From assembly GCA_945877815.1 (NCBI GenBank), contig CAMDWJ010000015.1, positions 30,776 to 94,775 of the forward strand: 64,000 nt of DNA, read 5' to 3'. Position numbers and translations under genes: made by a program. Shown here piece after piece: positions 33,779 to 43,045 of this stretch. Position 1 is the stretch's first letter, and each line of letters opens with the position of its first letter. Source of the DNA: Caenispirillum bisanense (GTDB taxonomy: Bacteria; Pseudomonadota; Alphaproteobacteria; Rhodospirillales; UBA2165). Under the pieces are notes generated by a model, which was given only the letters and a program-made list of their open reading frames with translations, ran no database searches and was not told the origin of the DNA.

Positions 33779-35640
33779 GATTTGCGCATGATCTGGATGC
33801 GTCGTCCGTAGGCCTGGAAGGTGCGGTCGAACATGATGGCGAGCGCCACCACTGCGGCGCCGTAGAACAGTCCGACCGCGAAATATTGGTTGGTGACGGC
33901 GCGCAACACCGGCTGGCCGAGACCGCGCACGCCGATCATCGAGGCTATGACGACCATGGAGAGCGCCAGCATGATCGTCTGGTTGATCCCCGCCATGACA
34001 TTGGGAAGTGCGAGCGGTAGCTGCACGCCGAGCAGGCGTTGGCGCCAACTCGCGCCAAAGGCGTCGGCGGCCTCCAGTACGTCCTTGTCCACGAGGCGCA
34101 GGCCGAGATCGGTCAGGCGGATCACCGGCGGGATGGAATAGATGACGACCGCGATCATGCCGGGCACCTTGCCGAGACCGAGCAGCATCACCACGGGAAT
34201 CAAATAGACGAAGATCGGCAGGGTCTGCATCACATCGAGTAACGGGCCAACGATCGCCCGCAAACGGTCCGAGCGCGCCATGGCGACGCCGATTGGAATG
34301 CCGAGCGCGATGGCGATGGCGGTCGAGACCGAAATGATCGCCAGCGTGCGCATAGTGTCGTCCCACATGCCGAGATAGCCGATTGCTAAAAAGGCGAGCG
34401 CCACGCCGAGCGTCAGTTTCCAGTTGCGTCCGGCGAGATGCACGAGGGCAACGAGAGTGGCGAAGACCAGCCACCAGGGTGCCGCCAGCAGCAACTCCTC
34501 GAAGGCGACGAGCAGGACGAGCAGCGGATCGAACAGATGCTCGATGCTTGGGCCATAGGTTCGGGTGAAGGCGCGATAGCCTTCGTCGATGCTGCGTTCG
34601 AGATCGCGCAGTCGCATTGGATCCATGGCGGGAAAATCCGAAACCCAATTCGGACCGGCGATCCTGACTTTGGCCGCGACTTCGTCTGGAACCCACGCCG
34701 TCCAGATACTTTCTTCGGTTTGGATGAAATGTTCGGCGGCCTCGGCTGCGGTCGCGCGCTTTTCTTCCTGCCAGGCCAGCAGTGCGCCGACGGTCGCGTT
34801 CGGCCAGGCGACTTTTTGGACGAAGGCGAAGGCTTCGGGTGCGCTTTCGGCGAAGCGCGCGGTGACGATGCCGATCACGTCGGCCAGCGGATACATATTG
34901 GGTCTGGGCGTGGCGCAATTGGGTTTGGACATGCAATCCCAACTCGCGGGATCGTGATTCATGCCGGCGAGCCGAACCATCGGATAACGCCCGAGTACGG
35001 CCGTCGGTCCGAAGTAATAGCCGAAGAACGGTTCCTTGCGGTCGTGCGCCTTGGCGATAGCGGCCGCGAGTCCTTCGCCCGATCCCGGATCGAAGGCGAC
35101 GAAGCCGGATTTCTCCAGGCCGTAAGCCTTGATGAGATTGTCGTTCACGATCTGGCAGGCCCAGCCGGCGGGACAGGTATAGAAACGGCCCTTGCCACGC
35201 ACTTCGCTATCGGGGAACAGATCGGGGCGCATGAGCACCGCTTCGAGTGTCGTCAGTTCGGGGTGCTGCTCGACCATGTGTTTCGGGACATACCAGCCTT
35301 CGATGCCGCCATCGCTCAGAACCTTGTTCGAGACCTTGATGCGCTTTTCGCTGACCGCGCGCTCGATCACGTCGCGCGCCGCATTGATCCACAATTCGGG
35401 CGCGATATCGGGCTCGTCGCGTTCGGCCATTGAGGTGAGCGTCGGCACGGTGTCGCCGGCCATTAGATCGACGCGGCAGCCATAGCCTTTTTCCAGAATG
35501 AGTTTTTCGATATTGGCGACGATGGCGGCCGAACCCCAGTTCATCTCGGCGATGCGCACGGCGCCGCACTCGGCCGCGTGGGCGGAAGAGCCGACGGCAA
35601 GAACAATCAGAGCGGCGATGATCGGCGAGACGAAACGCAT
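33775..35640 (-). CDS. Fused substrate-binding protein/permease of a glycine-betaine-type ABC transporter
   Basis: A 621-residue chimera in unusual order: signal peptide MRFVSPIIAALIVLAVGSSAHA, an OpuAC-type binding domain to about residue 345 (IAEMNWGSAAIVANIEKLIL, FYTCPAGWACQIVNDNLI), then a ProW-type permease with six or more helices (VSTAIAIALGIPIGVAMARS, QTLPIFVYLIPVVMLLGLG, and the EAA-like ADAFGASWRQRLLGVQLPLALP). In Gram-positive OpuABC the permease comes first, so this is the reverse fusion. The binding domain is tethered on the periplasmic side. W residues in the binding domain could form the aromatic box for quaternary ammonium. It precedes the ATPase with ATGA overlap. Confidence 0.9.
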   Translation of the reverse strand: MRFVSPIIAALIVLAVGSSAHAAECGAVRIAEMNWGSAAIVANIEKLILEKGYGCRVDLMAGDTVPTLTSMAERDEPDIAPELWINAARDVIERAVSEKRIKVSNKVLSDGGIEGWYVPKHMVEQHPELTTLEAVLMRPDLFPDSEVRGKGRFYTCPAGWACQIVNDNLIKAYGLEKSGFVAFDPGSGEGLAAAIAKAHDRKEPFFGYYFGPTAVLGRYPMVRLAGMNHDPASWDCMSKPNCATPRPNMYPLADVIGIVTARFAESAPEAFAFVQKVAWPNATVGALLAWQEEKRATAAEAAEHFIQTEESIWTAWVPDEVAAKVRIAGPNWVSDFPAMDPMRLRDLERSIDEGYRAFTRTYGPSIEHLFDPLLVLLVAFEELLLAAPWWLVFATLVALVHLAGRNWKLTLGVALAFLAIGYLGMWDDTMRTLAIISVSTAIAIALGIPIGVAMARSDRLRAIVGPLLDVMQTLPIFVYLIPVVMLLGLGKVPGMIAVVIYSIPPVIRLTDLGLRLVDKDVLEAADAFGASWRQRLLGVQLPLALPNVMAGINQTIMLALSMVVIASMIGVRGLGQPVLRAVTNQYFAVGLFYGAAVVALAIMFDRTFQAYGRRIQIMRKS

Positions 35641-35664
35641 GGCTCGGCTTTCGCTCTTGTCGGC

Positions 35665-36534
35665 TTAGAAGAAAGATCCCTTGAGATGCAGCGCGATCGC
35701 GGCGGCTGCTGCAACGGGTATAATGCTTACCAGCAGCAGAACCATCGGCCCGGCCTTGGGGCCCGCACCGAACGGCAGGCGCCCGGCGATCAAGGGCATG
35801 GGGAGGACCAGCAATAAAACGGCAAGCGGCAACGGCTGCGTTGCGGTGAATAGTGCCTGGGCGACTGCGAGGGCCAGCACAGCGCCAGCGGCGCCGAGAT
35901 TGCCAACAGCCAGGAAGGCAAAGCGCGGCATCGGCCAGTTGAGGGCGAAAAAACCGAGATAGGCGGCGGCGAGGATTCCACTCAGAATGGTGAGAATCTT
36001 GCTGCCGCCGATGAAGGCAAGCAGCCCCAATCCGATGGTGATGACGAATAGGCTGACGACCGGCGTGGTTTGGAACCGGTGTTCGAGACCTAGCCAGAGG
36101 TTGGTCAGCACCGCGCTCAACCACAGGACCGCCATCGGTAATCCGGCGATGGTCGCGAAATTGGGCATTTCGAGGATGCCGATGGTGACGACCACGACGG
36201 CCGGCCATCCCAGCACGACGGCGAGACGCGTGGATTCGATGTGGCTGAACGTATCGATCACGATACCGACGATGAGCCCGACCAGGACGATATAGGGGAG
36301 GAGATGCAGAGGGTCTGCCGAGGGGAAATCCGGAACGCCTAAGAACATCACGTAGCCGCCGAGGAAGGAAATCGGTATGGCGAAGCATCCCAGCGCGGCA
36401 TATTTTCCGCCGCCGACCGTGACCATGGCCAGAGCGGACAACGCCGCCGAGGCGACGGCGGTCGCGACGACGATCAGGATTATCCGGTTCGAAAAAATGA
36501 CCGAGTCGAGCGGCTGAGCGAAAAGCCAGTCCAT
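35665..36534 (-). CDS. Polytopic membrane protein of unknown function
   Basis: A 289-residue, very hydrophobic protein with about nine to ten transmembrane helices and short loops. No family was recognised and no catalytic motif stands out. It starts at ATG 36534 (MDWLFAQPLDSVIFSNRI); the track start at 36822 reads through noncoding sequence. It lies 24 bases upstream of the fused betaine-type permease on the same strand, so it is probably the first gene of that operon. It may be an accessory or regulatory membrane protein for the transporter, but only position supports this. Confidence 0.7.
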   Translation of the reverse strand: MDWLFAQPLDSVIFSNRIILIVVATAVASAALSALAMVTVGGGKYAALGCFAIPISFLGGYVMFLGVPDFPSADPLHLLPYIVLVGLIVGIVIDTFSHIESTRLAVVLGWPAVVVVTIGILEMPNFATIAGLPMAVLWLSAVLTNLWLGLEHRFQTTPVVSLFVITIGLGLLAFIGGSKILTILSGILAAAYLGFFALNWPMPRFAFLAVGNLGAAGAVLALAVAQALFTATQPLPLAVLLLVLPMPLIAGRLPFGAGPKAGPMVLLLVSIIPVAAAAAIALHLKGSFF

Positions 36535-36593
36535 CAAAATACTCCTTCGCGCGACTGTGGCATGGTGAGGCGAATAAGAGCAAGGAGGTGCCC

Positions 36594-37799
36594 CTATTGT
36601 TTGGCAGCGGTCCTCTGCATCCGCCGGATCAGGAATATGTATGAGGCGACCGAGGCTAGGCCGGCCGCGGCGATCGCGATGGCCATAGGATACAGCGTCC
36701 CGTTGGCGCAGAGTGCCAGAAGAACCGATACGCTGGCGCCGATCATGCTTTGGATGAAGCCTTGGAGCGACGATGCCGTGCCCGCAGCCCGACCGAACGG
36801 CGACAAAGCCCCGGAGGAACACTGCGGGATGATGAAGGCGAAGCCAAACAAATAGGGCATCATCGGCAGCACCATCAACCGTGGATCAGGCAGGCCGAAG
36901 ACGGCGAATCCTAGCATGGCGAGACCGCCCGCCGCCATGGCACCGGTTCCGATCGCCAAGAACTTGTTGGAGCCGAAATGTTCGGCATACCGGCCGACCA
37001 GAATCGATCCGCTCATGAACCCGACCGGGAGCAGGGCAAAGAGAATACCGAAGGTTCCGGGTGCCAATCCGTATTGGCCGATCAGCAAGCCGGGCGACGA
37101 ATTGAGGAACGCCGACATGCCGGCCATGGCACAACCGCTGGTCAGCACATAGACGAGAAACACGCGATGCCGCCCGATCTCGATCATAGTGGCGATCATC
37201 GAAACGGGGCGGATGGCCATCGGGTTCCGTTCGACGATGGTTTCGTCGAAGCCGTAGATGAACAAGACAAGCGCCAGGGCCGCGAAGATCGCAGGCACGA
37301 TGAAGGCGGCCTGCCAATCGAAATGGTCGGCGATGAAGCCGCCGAGCGGTCCGGTCACAATGGCCGACACCGAGCCCGCGGTCATGACGAAAGCAATGAG
37401 TTTGGCGAGACGCTCGCGATCGTATAGGTCGCGCGATACCGCGTTGGCGAGGATGCGCCCCGACGACGCGGCCATGCCTTGAACGACGCGCAAAATAACG
37501 GCGAGGGTGAAATTGTCGGACAGCGAGATCGCGCCGGCCGCGACGAAATAGGACGCGAGCGCTAAGATAATGATCGGCTTTCGGCCGAAACGGTCGGACA
37601 GCGGCCCCCAAACGATCTGCCCCGCCGCATTGCCGGCGAAGAAGGCGGCGAGCGTCAGTTCCGCGGCGCCCATGGGCATCCCGTAGCCGCGCGCGAAGGC
37701 GGGCATCGAGGCGAGGAAGATGTCGGTGCCGAGCGGCATCATCATGGTGAGGATTCCGAGAACCACCGCGTAGAAAAAAAAGGAGCGCCGTTCGGCCAT
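36594..37799 (-). CDS. MFS transporter, Bcr/CflA-like drug exporter (second of pair)
   Basis: A 401-residue protein with 12 predicted helices. The MFS motif A is WGPLSDRFGRKPIIILALA near residue 58-76, and MPLGTDIFLASMPAFARGYG at the start is close to Bcr/CflA exporters (which usually read MxxDxYLPAxP). Members export bicyclomycin, chloramphenicol or small peptides such as Cys dipeptides; the substrate here is unknown. Its ATG overlaps the stop of the other MFS gene by one base (TAATG), so the two are coupled. The two proteins are recognisable paralogues. Confidence 0.88.
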   Translation of the reverse strand: MAERRSFFFYAVVLGILTMMMPLGTDIFLASMPAFARGYGMPMGAAELTLAAFFAGNAAGQIVWGPLSDRFGRKPIIILALASYFVAAGAISLSDNFTLAVILRVVQGMAASSGRILANAVSRDLYDRERLAKLIAFVMTAGSVSAIVTGPLGGFIADHFDWQAAFIVPAIFAALALVLFIYGFDETIVERNPMAIRPVSMIATMIEIGRHRVFLVYVLTSGCAMAGMSAFLNSSPGLLIGQYGLAPGTFGILFALLPVGFMSGSILVGRYAEHFGSNKFLAIGTGAMAAGGLAMLGFAVFGLPDPRLMVLPMMPYLFGFAFIIPQCSSGALSPFGRAAGTASSLQGFIQSMIGASVSVLLALCANGTLYPMAIAIAAAGLASVASYIFLIRRMQRTAAKQ

Positions 37800-39001
37800 T
37801 ATGTTTCCTTTGCGCGCAACGGCCTGACGAGCAGGACATAGGCGCCGACAGCGATCAGCCCGGCGAAGGCCATCGCAATCGTATGGGGGCGCGGCGTGCC
37901 GTCGGTGGCCAACCCAATCATGAATACGGTGACGGCGCCGATAGCTTGCTGGGTGAAGCCCATCAATGCCGTGGCACGCCCGGCCATATGATGGAAATTG
38001 CCAAGCGCGCCTGCGGTCACGGCCGGCATGGTGAAGGCGAAACCGATCATGACCGTGGCGTTGACCACAACGACCGTTTCCAAAATGACGTAGTCGGCCG
38101 CATTGGCGGCGACCGTCAGGATCGCGGCAAGGGCCACGATCGCGACGCCGATAGCGGCTGTTGTCTCGATGCCGACGCGCCGTACGATGCGCTCGCTGAC
38201 GGCGGCGGCGGCGAGATAGGCGATCATGACGGACGAATAGAGATAGCCGAAGACGGCCGGGCTCTCGCCAAGGTAATCGATGACCACGATGGGCATGCCG
38301 GCAAGGATCGCGAACAGACCGACGTAACTGCCGGCGCCGACTAGCAGATAACCGCGAAAGGCCGCATCGCCATAGAGTTCGACGAAGCTGGCGAATATCT
38401 GGCGCAATTGAAGCGCGGTATGATCCGGTTCGGCCAGGCTCTCGCGTAAAGTGAACGCAACGACGATCAGCCCAACGGTGGCCCAGGCGGCCATAAAAAA
38501 GAAGACCGCGCGCCATCCGAACAACTCGGTCAATTGGCCGCCGATGACGGGACAGATGACGGCGAACAGGCCGACGATCTGGTAAAGGCGAGCGAACATG
38601 CGCGCACTCGTGGTCATATCGAACACATCACGCACGACAGCGCGCGACACGATGAAGACCGCGGCACTGCCCGCGCCCTGAATGAAGCGCAATAAGATAA
38701 TCGGCTCAATGGTATCGGCGAGCCCGAGTGCCCAGGCGGCAACGATATAGGCGGACAGTCCTGCGATCAGGGTCGGGCGCCGGCCGAAGCGGTCGGCCAA
38801 CGTGCCCCACGCGAGCTGTCCGGTGGCGACGCCAAAGACGAAGGCACTCAGGCTCGTTTGGATGCGCCCGACGTCGATACCGAGCCCGATCGCCATATCG
38901 CCCATGGCCGGCAGGGAAGAATCAACTGCCAAGGGACCGACGCCGATGACCAACCCCAAAACCACGAATATCCGAGAGAAAAGCTTACGATCATCAGCCA
39001 T
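37799..39001 (-). CDS. MFS transporter, Bcr/CflA-like drug exporter (first of pair)
   Basis: A 400-residue, 12-helix MFS protein. VIGVGPLAVDSSLPAMGDMAIGLG matches the Bcr/CflA start and WGTLADRFGRRPTLIAGLSAY is motif A; RAVVRDVFDMTTSARMFA near residue 120 is the conserved RA.vRD loop of the family. ATG 39001 is the chosen start; the longer ORF to 39175 crosses a palindrome. It is the promoter-proximal member of the pair. Tandem coupled homologues raise the chance of a heteromeric or division-of-labour exporter, though MFS proteins normally work as single chains. Confidence 0.88.
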   Translation of the reverse strand: MADDRKLFSRIFVVLGLVIGVGPLAVDSSLPAMGDMAIGLGIDVGRIQTSLSAFVFGVATGQLAWGTLADRFGRRPTLIAGLSAYIVAAWALGLADTIEPIILLRFIQGAGSAAVFIVSRAVVRDVFDMTTSARMFARLYQIVGLFAVICPVIGGQLTELFGWRAVFFFMAAWATVGLIVVAFTLRESLAEPDHTALQLRQIFASFVELYGDAAFRGYLLVGAGSYVGLFAILAGMPIVVIDYLGESPAVFGYLYSSVMIAYLAAAAVSERIVRRVGIETTAAIGVAIVALAAILTVAANAADYVILETVVVVNATVMIGFAFTMPAVTAGALGNFHHMAGRATALMGFTQQAIGAVTVFMIGLATDGTPRPHTIAMAFAGLIAVGAYVLLVRPLRAKET

Positions 39002-39147
39002 GAATGATTTCAGAGCCTTTGTCCCATGCTGCCACGAGCCTGGAACTTCACAATATAAGACGAGGTGTGGAGTGACGATAAGCGTCGGACCGATGGCCGC
39101 GCTGCATCGTAAATGCCCTGAATCCCAGTGCGGCTGCAAGCCGCCGT

Positions 39148-39166
39148 TTAAAAGTGGCACTTTTAA
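39148..39166. promoter_or_regulatory. Perfect 19-bp palindrome upstream of the MFS pair
   Basis: TTAAAAGTG and CACTTTTAA are perfect 9-base arms around a single G. The site is 147 bases before the MFS start and 96 before the small plus-strand gene. TTGGCAC-like half sites (twice at 39188-39201 on the minus strand) follow. It looks like an operator for a homodimeric repressor; no regulator gene is adjacent. Confidence 0.5.
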
Positions 39167-39261
39167 TCCTGTCACCTATCGAACAGTGCCAACGTGCCAA
39201 TATACACATAATAACCGGCCAAACTGCGGTTGTTCATGCAATCTTGGTGAGGGATTTCGTC

Positions 39262-39459
39262 ATGTATTATCGAGTTTACGGTTTCGATTCCGAACACAAG
39301 ATTTTTAGTAGACTGCAATTAACCTGCCGGTACGACAAACACGCCACCGCATTCACGTCCGACGTTGCGACGAGATTCGGAATGAAACTCTGGCAGAAAT
39401 ATCGTCTCGTGGCTCAGCGCGACGAATCCCATCGAGGTTGGCACGTCATCGCTGCTTAA
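39262..39459 (+). CDS. Small conserved hypothetical protein
   Basis: A 65-residue protein, MYYRVYGFDSEHKIFSRLQL...MKLWQKYRLVAQRD.... The pattern Y-x-VY-x-x-D-x-x-x-x-I...C-x-x-D...A-x-x...x-LW-x-x-x-R resembles a small alphaproteobacterial family of unknown function (MYRVY...ELWQ..R), from memory. ATG 39262 was preferred to the track start at 39154 because similarity begins there, although the ribosome site (GAGGG at 39250) is only fair. It stands alone, divergent from the MFS pair and convergent with the LLM gene. Confidence 0.65.
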   Translation: MYYRVYGFDSEHKIFSRLQLTCRYDKHATAFTSDVATRFGMKLWQKYRLVAQRDESHRGWHVIAA

Positions 39460-39509
39460 GTGGTTCTTCGCGCGCGAGGCTGCTCTGAAACTGCCGAGAT
39501 TTGCTCCGG

Positions 39510-40535
39510 TTACGCGCTGACGAAGCGCGGCAGGACTTCTTTCGCGAATAAGTCCATCGAACGCATCTCGGCTTCGTGACCGAGCGTGCCCCAAGCCATT
39601 TCGAGCATCATATAATTCGTGCCGGTTTCGCTGGCGCGTTTTTCGAGAAGTTCGCGCACCGTTGCGGGCGATCCGATGACCGTGGCGCCGAGCTTTCGAG
39701 CAGTTGCCAGATCGCCAACGATATGGCTCGGCTTGGTGCGCCATTTGAGCCAGAGATGTGCCAGCGAATCGTGAAAACGCAAGAAGGCGGGTGTTGCGAT
39801 GCGTTCGGCCTCTGCGTCCGTCTCGGCGACGAAAATATTGAGGGAGCTGCCGATGAAGGGCGTTTCTACGGTCATCTTGCGTTCTTTCCGCTCGGCGGCG
39901 TATTTCGGCCATATGTCGCGGTAGGTGTCGGCCTGGGCTTTCACCGCAGCGTTGGGACCGAGCGCCACGACATGGCAGCCACGCGCCGCGGAAAAGGCGA
40001 GGCTCGCGGGCGAACCGGCGCCGGACCAAAGCGGCGGGTGCGGACGCTGCAAGGGCTTCATCTCCATCGGCACGCCGTGGAAGTTATAGAAATGGCCCTG
40101 ATGGTCGAGCGTGTCGCGGGTCAGTCCCTTGAGCACGATGTCGAGGGTTTCCTCGTGGCGTGCATAACCTTCGATGGCATTGATGCCGAAATAGCCGACC
40201 TCGAACGGCGAGACGCCGCGTCCGACGCCGAAATCGAACCGGCCGCCGGAAAGGTGATCGAGCATGCAAATTTCCTCGATCAGCCGCAGCGGATGATACA
40301 GCGGCAGCAGGTGCACCATCGATCCGATGCGCAAGGTGGTCGTGCGCTGGATGGCGGCGGATAGGAAGATACCGGGCGAGGGTGCCATGCCGAGCGGTGT
40401 CCAATGATGTTCGGCGACATGGTAACCGTAGAAGCCGGCTTTCTCGGCGGCGCATAGGAGCTCAAGACGACCGGCATAGGTCGTGCTCGGCGCTTCGTCG
40501 CGCCGATCGATATGGTCGAACAGGCCGAATTTCAT
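39510..40535 (-). CDS. LLM-class flavin-dependent oxidoreductase (luciferase-like monooxygenase)
   Basis: A 341-residue bacterial luciferase-like TIM-barrel protein. YHVAEHHWTPLGMAPSPGIFLSA near residue 38 is the classic EHH signature, and LSGGRFDFGVGRGVSPFEVGYFGI near 95 and PLWSGAGSPASLAFSAARG near 173 are conserved. Such enzymes use reduced FMN and oxygen to oxidise substrates as different as alkanesulfonates, nitrilotriacetate and pyrimidines. It is divergent from a LIV-type binding protein gene (107 bases), next to an alpha/beta hydrolase, and may start degradation of the imported compound. A flavin reductase gene is not nearby. Confidence 0.9.
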   Translation of the reverse strand: MKFGLFDHIDRRDEAPSTTYAGRLELLCAAEKAGFYGYHVAEHHWTPLGMAPSPGIFLSAAIQRTTTLRIGSMVHLLPLYHPLRLIEEICMLDHLSGGRFDFGVGRGVSPFEVGYFGINAIEGYARHEETLDIVLKGLTRDTLDHQGHFYNFHGVPMEMKPLQRPHPPLWSGAGSPASLAFSAARGCHVVALGPNAAVKAQADTYRDIWPKYAAERKERKMTVETPFIGSSLNIFVAETDAEAERIATPAFLRFHDSLAHLWLKWRTKPSHIVGDLATARKLGATVIGSPATVRELLEKRASETGTNYMMLEMAWGTLGHEAEMRSMDLFAKEVLPRFVSA

Positions 40536-40642
40536 GTCGCCTCCCGAATACCCTTTTGCTTTTGTTCATCGATAATTGCCCGCGAGGGGCAAAGTCAATT
40601 AACATCCGCCAGCTTCTGAGTTGTTTGGGGTGGGGATTGACG

Positions 40643-41848
40643 ATGAACAGGTTCCATATCGTGTTCGGTTTTGCGGTCGCTGCACTGGGCGCATTGCCGT
40701 TTGCGGGCCCGGCGACGGCCGCAGACGGGCTCAAGCTCGGCGTACTGATGTCGATGACCGGCGGCCTGGGCTCGTATGGCGAGGTCGGACTCAATGGCGT
40801 GCGGCTCGCTGTCGAGGAAATGAACGCGGCGGGCGGCGTCAATCGCGGACAGGTGACGCTCGCCGTTGGTGACGATCAAACCTCGCCTCAGGCCGGCGTA
40901 GACGCGGCGAAACGTCTGGTCGATGTGGAGAAGGTAAACGCGATTATCGGCGCCTTATCGTCCGGCGTGACGATCCCGGTCGCGACGTCGGTTTCGGTTC
41001 CGGCAGGTATGCTCCAGATTTCGACGGCCTCGACCTCGCCGGAGATCACGACCCTCAAGGACAATGATTTGCTGTTCCGAACCGTGCCCACCGACGCGGT
41101 GCAAGGTGTTGCATTGGCGCAAGTGGCAAAGGAGAAGGGCGTCAAATCAATCTCCATCATTTATGTGAATAACGATTACGGTAAAGGCCTCGCCGAAGCT
41201 TTCACGAAGGCTTACGAGGGAAAGGTGACGCAATCCATCGCCTATGAGCCGAAGCAGGCGTCTTTCCGCGGCGAATTGCAAAAGGCGGCGCAAGGCTCTG
41301 CCGAAGTGTTGCTGTTGCTCGCCTATCCGGAGGATGGAATTCCGATCCTGAAGCAAGCGCTGGAAGGCGGCTTTTTCAAAAGATTTGCCCTTGCCGACGG
41401 TATGAAGGCGCCGGAAGTCGCGGCCTCCATCGGCGCGAAATTCGTCGAAGGCGCATTCGCGACCGCGCCGCAGGCGGCGGGCGAGGCTTCGGAAATCTTT
41501 AAGAAGCTCTACGAGAAACGTTTCAAGGAATTGCCGCCCAAACCCTATATCGATGCGGCCTACGATGCGGCGATTCTGGTCGGCCTCGCAGCCGTGAAGG
41601 CGAAGTCGAGCGATCCGAAGGCAATCCGGGACGCGCTGCGCTTCGTCGCCAATGCGCCGGGCGAGCAGATCAAGCCCGGCGAATTTGCCAAGGCCAAAAA
41701 GCTTTTGGAAGCGGGACAGGACATCGATTATGTCGGCGCCGGCGGGCCGCAGAATTTCGATGCGGCGGGCGATGTGGTCGGCACCTACGCGCACTGGGAA
41801 TTCAAGGACGGGAAGATCGTCACGGTCAAGGTGTTCGGGCCTAAATAA
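40643..41848 (+). CDS. ABC transporter substrate-binding protein, branched-chain (HAAT) type
   Basis: A 401-residue periplasmic binding protein with signal peptide MNRFHIVFGFAVAALGALPFAGPATAA. The mature part starts LKLGVLMSMTGGLGSYGEVGLNGVRLAVEEMN, and VNAIIGALSSGVTIPVATSVSVPAGMLQISTAST contains the ligand-contacting Ser/Thr loop. The binding pocket residues of LivJ are partly recognisable, but the ligand is not predicted. It is followed by a hydrolase gene and faced by a complete livGFHM operon, so the transporter is complete here. Confidence 0.92.
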   Translation: MNRFHIVFGFAVAALGALPFAGPATAADGLKLGVLMSMTGGLGSYGEVGLNGVRLAVEEMNAAGGVNRGQVTLAVGDDQTSPQAGVDAAKRLVDVEKVNAIIGALSSGVTIPVATSVSVPAGMLQISTASTSPEITTLKDNDLLFRTVPTDAVQGVALAQVAKEKGVKSISIIYVNNDYGKGLAEAFTKAYEGKVTQSIAYEPKQASFRGELQKAAQGSAEVLLLLAYPEDGIPILKQALEGGFFKRFALADGMKAPEVAASIGAKFVEGAFATAPQAAGEASEIFKKLYEKRFKELPPKPYIDAAYDAAILVGLAAVKAKSSDPKAIRDALRFVANAPGEQIKPGEFAKAKKLLEAGQDIDYVGAGGPQNFDAAGDVVGTYAHWEFKDGKIVTVKVFGPK

Positions 41849-41886
41849 GAGTCGCCAAATCGCCTAACGCTTAGGGAGTCATCGTA

Positions 41887-43041
41887 ATGCCGTCGATCAA
41901 ATCGCCGACGCTAGCCGATACGTGGGCGAATAAATGGGAGAAGCACGCCAAGCGCGATCTCTATCCCTTCACCTTCGTGCCTTACGTCGATGCGAAACGG
42001 ATCATGGAGAAAGTGATCCCGATTTTCGAAAGCGATATGGACGCCTACACTCGCGAGTTCGCGGCCGCCGCCGAACCCTATGAGAAACTTGCGTGCGAAG
42101 CCGAAGCCAAGGGCGACGGGGCGACGGCGCAGGACAATTATCTCAAGGCTTACGGGCTTTACCGCACCGCGCGGTTCCCCTGCATGAACACGCCGGCCAA
42201 GATCGATGCCTATCGCAAGTCGCAGATGTGCGTGCTCAAGGCCTGGAGCTTCGACGAGGTTCCGCCCGAACGGATCGAGATGCCGTTCAAGGGGCGGCCC
42301 GGCGAAGGCAACGCCGTTGTGGGCTATTTGCGCGTCCCCAAGAACGCGAAGTGGCCGGCGCCGGTGGCCATCGTGTGGGCAGGCATCGATACCTTCAAGG
42401 AAGACAATCTGCATCGCTCGGTGATGCTGTTCGAGGGGGGCATCGCGACCTTGCTGATCGACATGCCGGGCACCGGCGATTCCCCCATCAAGGGATCGGA
42501 GGATGCCGAACGGCAGTGGGATGCAGTCTTGGATTGGATCGAGACGCGGCCTGATCTCGATTCAACCCGCGTCGGCGGCTGGGGCGGCAGCTTCGGCGGC
42601 TATTGGGCGACCAAGGTCGCGCATACCCATAAGGATCGTTTCCGCGGGGTGATCAGCCAGGGCGGCGGCGCGCATCTCGTGTTTTCGGCGCCCGAGATCG
42701 AGCGCGCGCAAAAAAATGGAATTCCCTGGGGGCAATCGGAGACGCGCGGCAATGCCTTCGGCTGTCCGACGCATGAAGGGTGGCTCGCCTATGCGCCGCG
42801 TCTATCGTTGCTCGATCAGGGCATTCTCGACAGACCCAGCACGTCGCTGTTGTGCGTGAACGGGGTGAAGGACCCGATCACGCCGATCGCGGACTATTAT
42901 CTCGTGCTCGAACACGGTAATCCGAAGGAAGCGCGCTTCGTCGCCAACGGCGCGCATATGGGCCGCCCGATGGACGGTAGCCCCGATCCGACCGACGGCA
43001 TCATCCTCGATTGGATGAAGCGCAAGCTAGAGGTCCACTGA
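41887..43041 (+). CDS. Alpha/beta hydrolase, FrsA / dihydroxypseudooxynicotine hydrolase-like
   Basis: A 384-residue hydrolase. About 130 N-terminal residues form a helical cap (FVPYVDAKRIMEKVIPIFESDMDAYTREF), and the catalytic domain follows. The nucleophile Ser is in VGGWGGSFGGYWATKV near residue 237, the acid is likely Asp in NGVKDPITPIADY, and His is in VANGAHMGRP near 360. The FrsA/DHPON-hydrolase group includes C-C bond hydrolases and esterases. It is 38 bases after the binding protein gene, behind the ribosome site AGGGAG. Hydrolysis of the imported molecule or its oxidation product is likely. Confidence 0.87.
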   Translation: MPSIKSPTLADTWANKWEKHAKRDLYPFTFVPYVDAKRIMEKVIPIFESDMDAYTREFAAAAEPYEKLACEAEAKGDGATAQDNYLKAYGLYRTARFPCMNTPAKIDAYRKSQMCVLKAWSFDEVPPERIEMPFKGRPGEGNAVVGYLRVPKNAKWPAPVAIVWAGIDTFKEDNLHRSVMLFEGGIATLLIDMPGTGDSPIKGSEDAERQWDAVLDWIETRPDLDSTRVGGWGGSFGGYWATKVAHTHKDRFRGVISQGGGAHLVFSAPEIERAQKNGIPWGQSETRGNAFGCPTHEGWLAYAPRLSLLDQGILDRPSTSLLCVNGVKDPITPIADYYLVLEHGNPKEARFVANGAHMGRPMDGSPDPTDGIILDWMKRKLEVH

Positions 43042-43045
43042 TTCG

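Noticed and set aside
32738-34942. 734-residue ORF on the minus strand
   Set aside because: Only its last 346 codons (from 33778) are the ATPase. The upstream part is an out-of-frame shadow of the permease gene, rich in Arg and without family features.
39180-39205. Sigma-54 promoter from two TTGGCAC motifs upstream of the MFS pair
   Set aside because: Neither has a GC at the -12 position with ten bases spacing.
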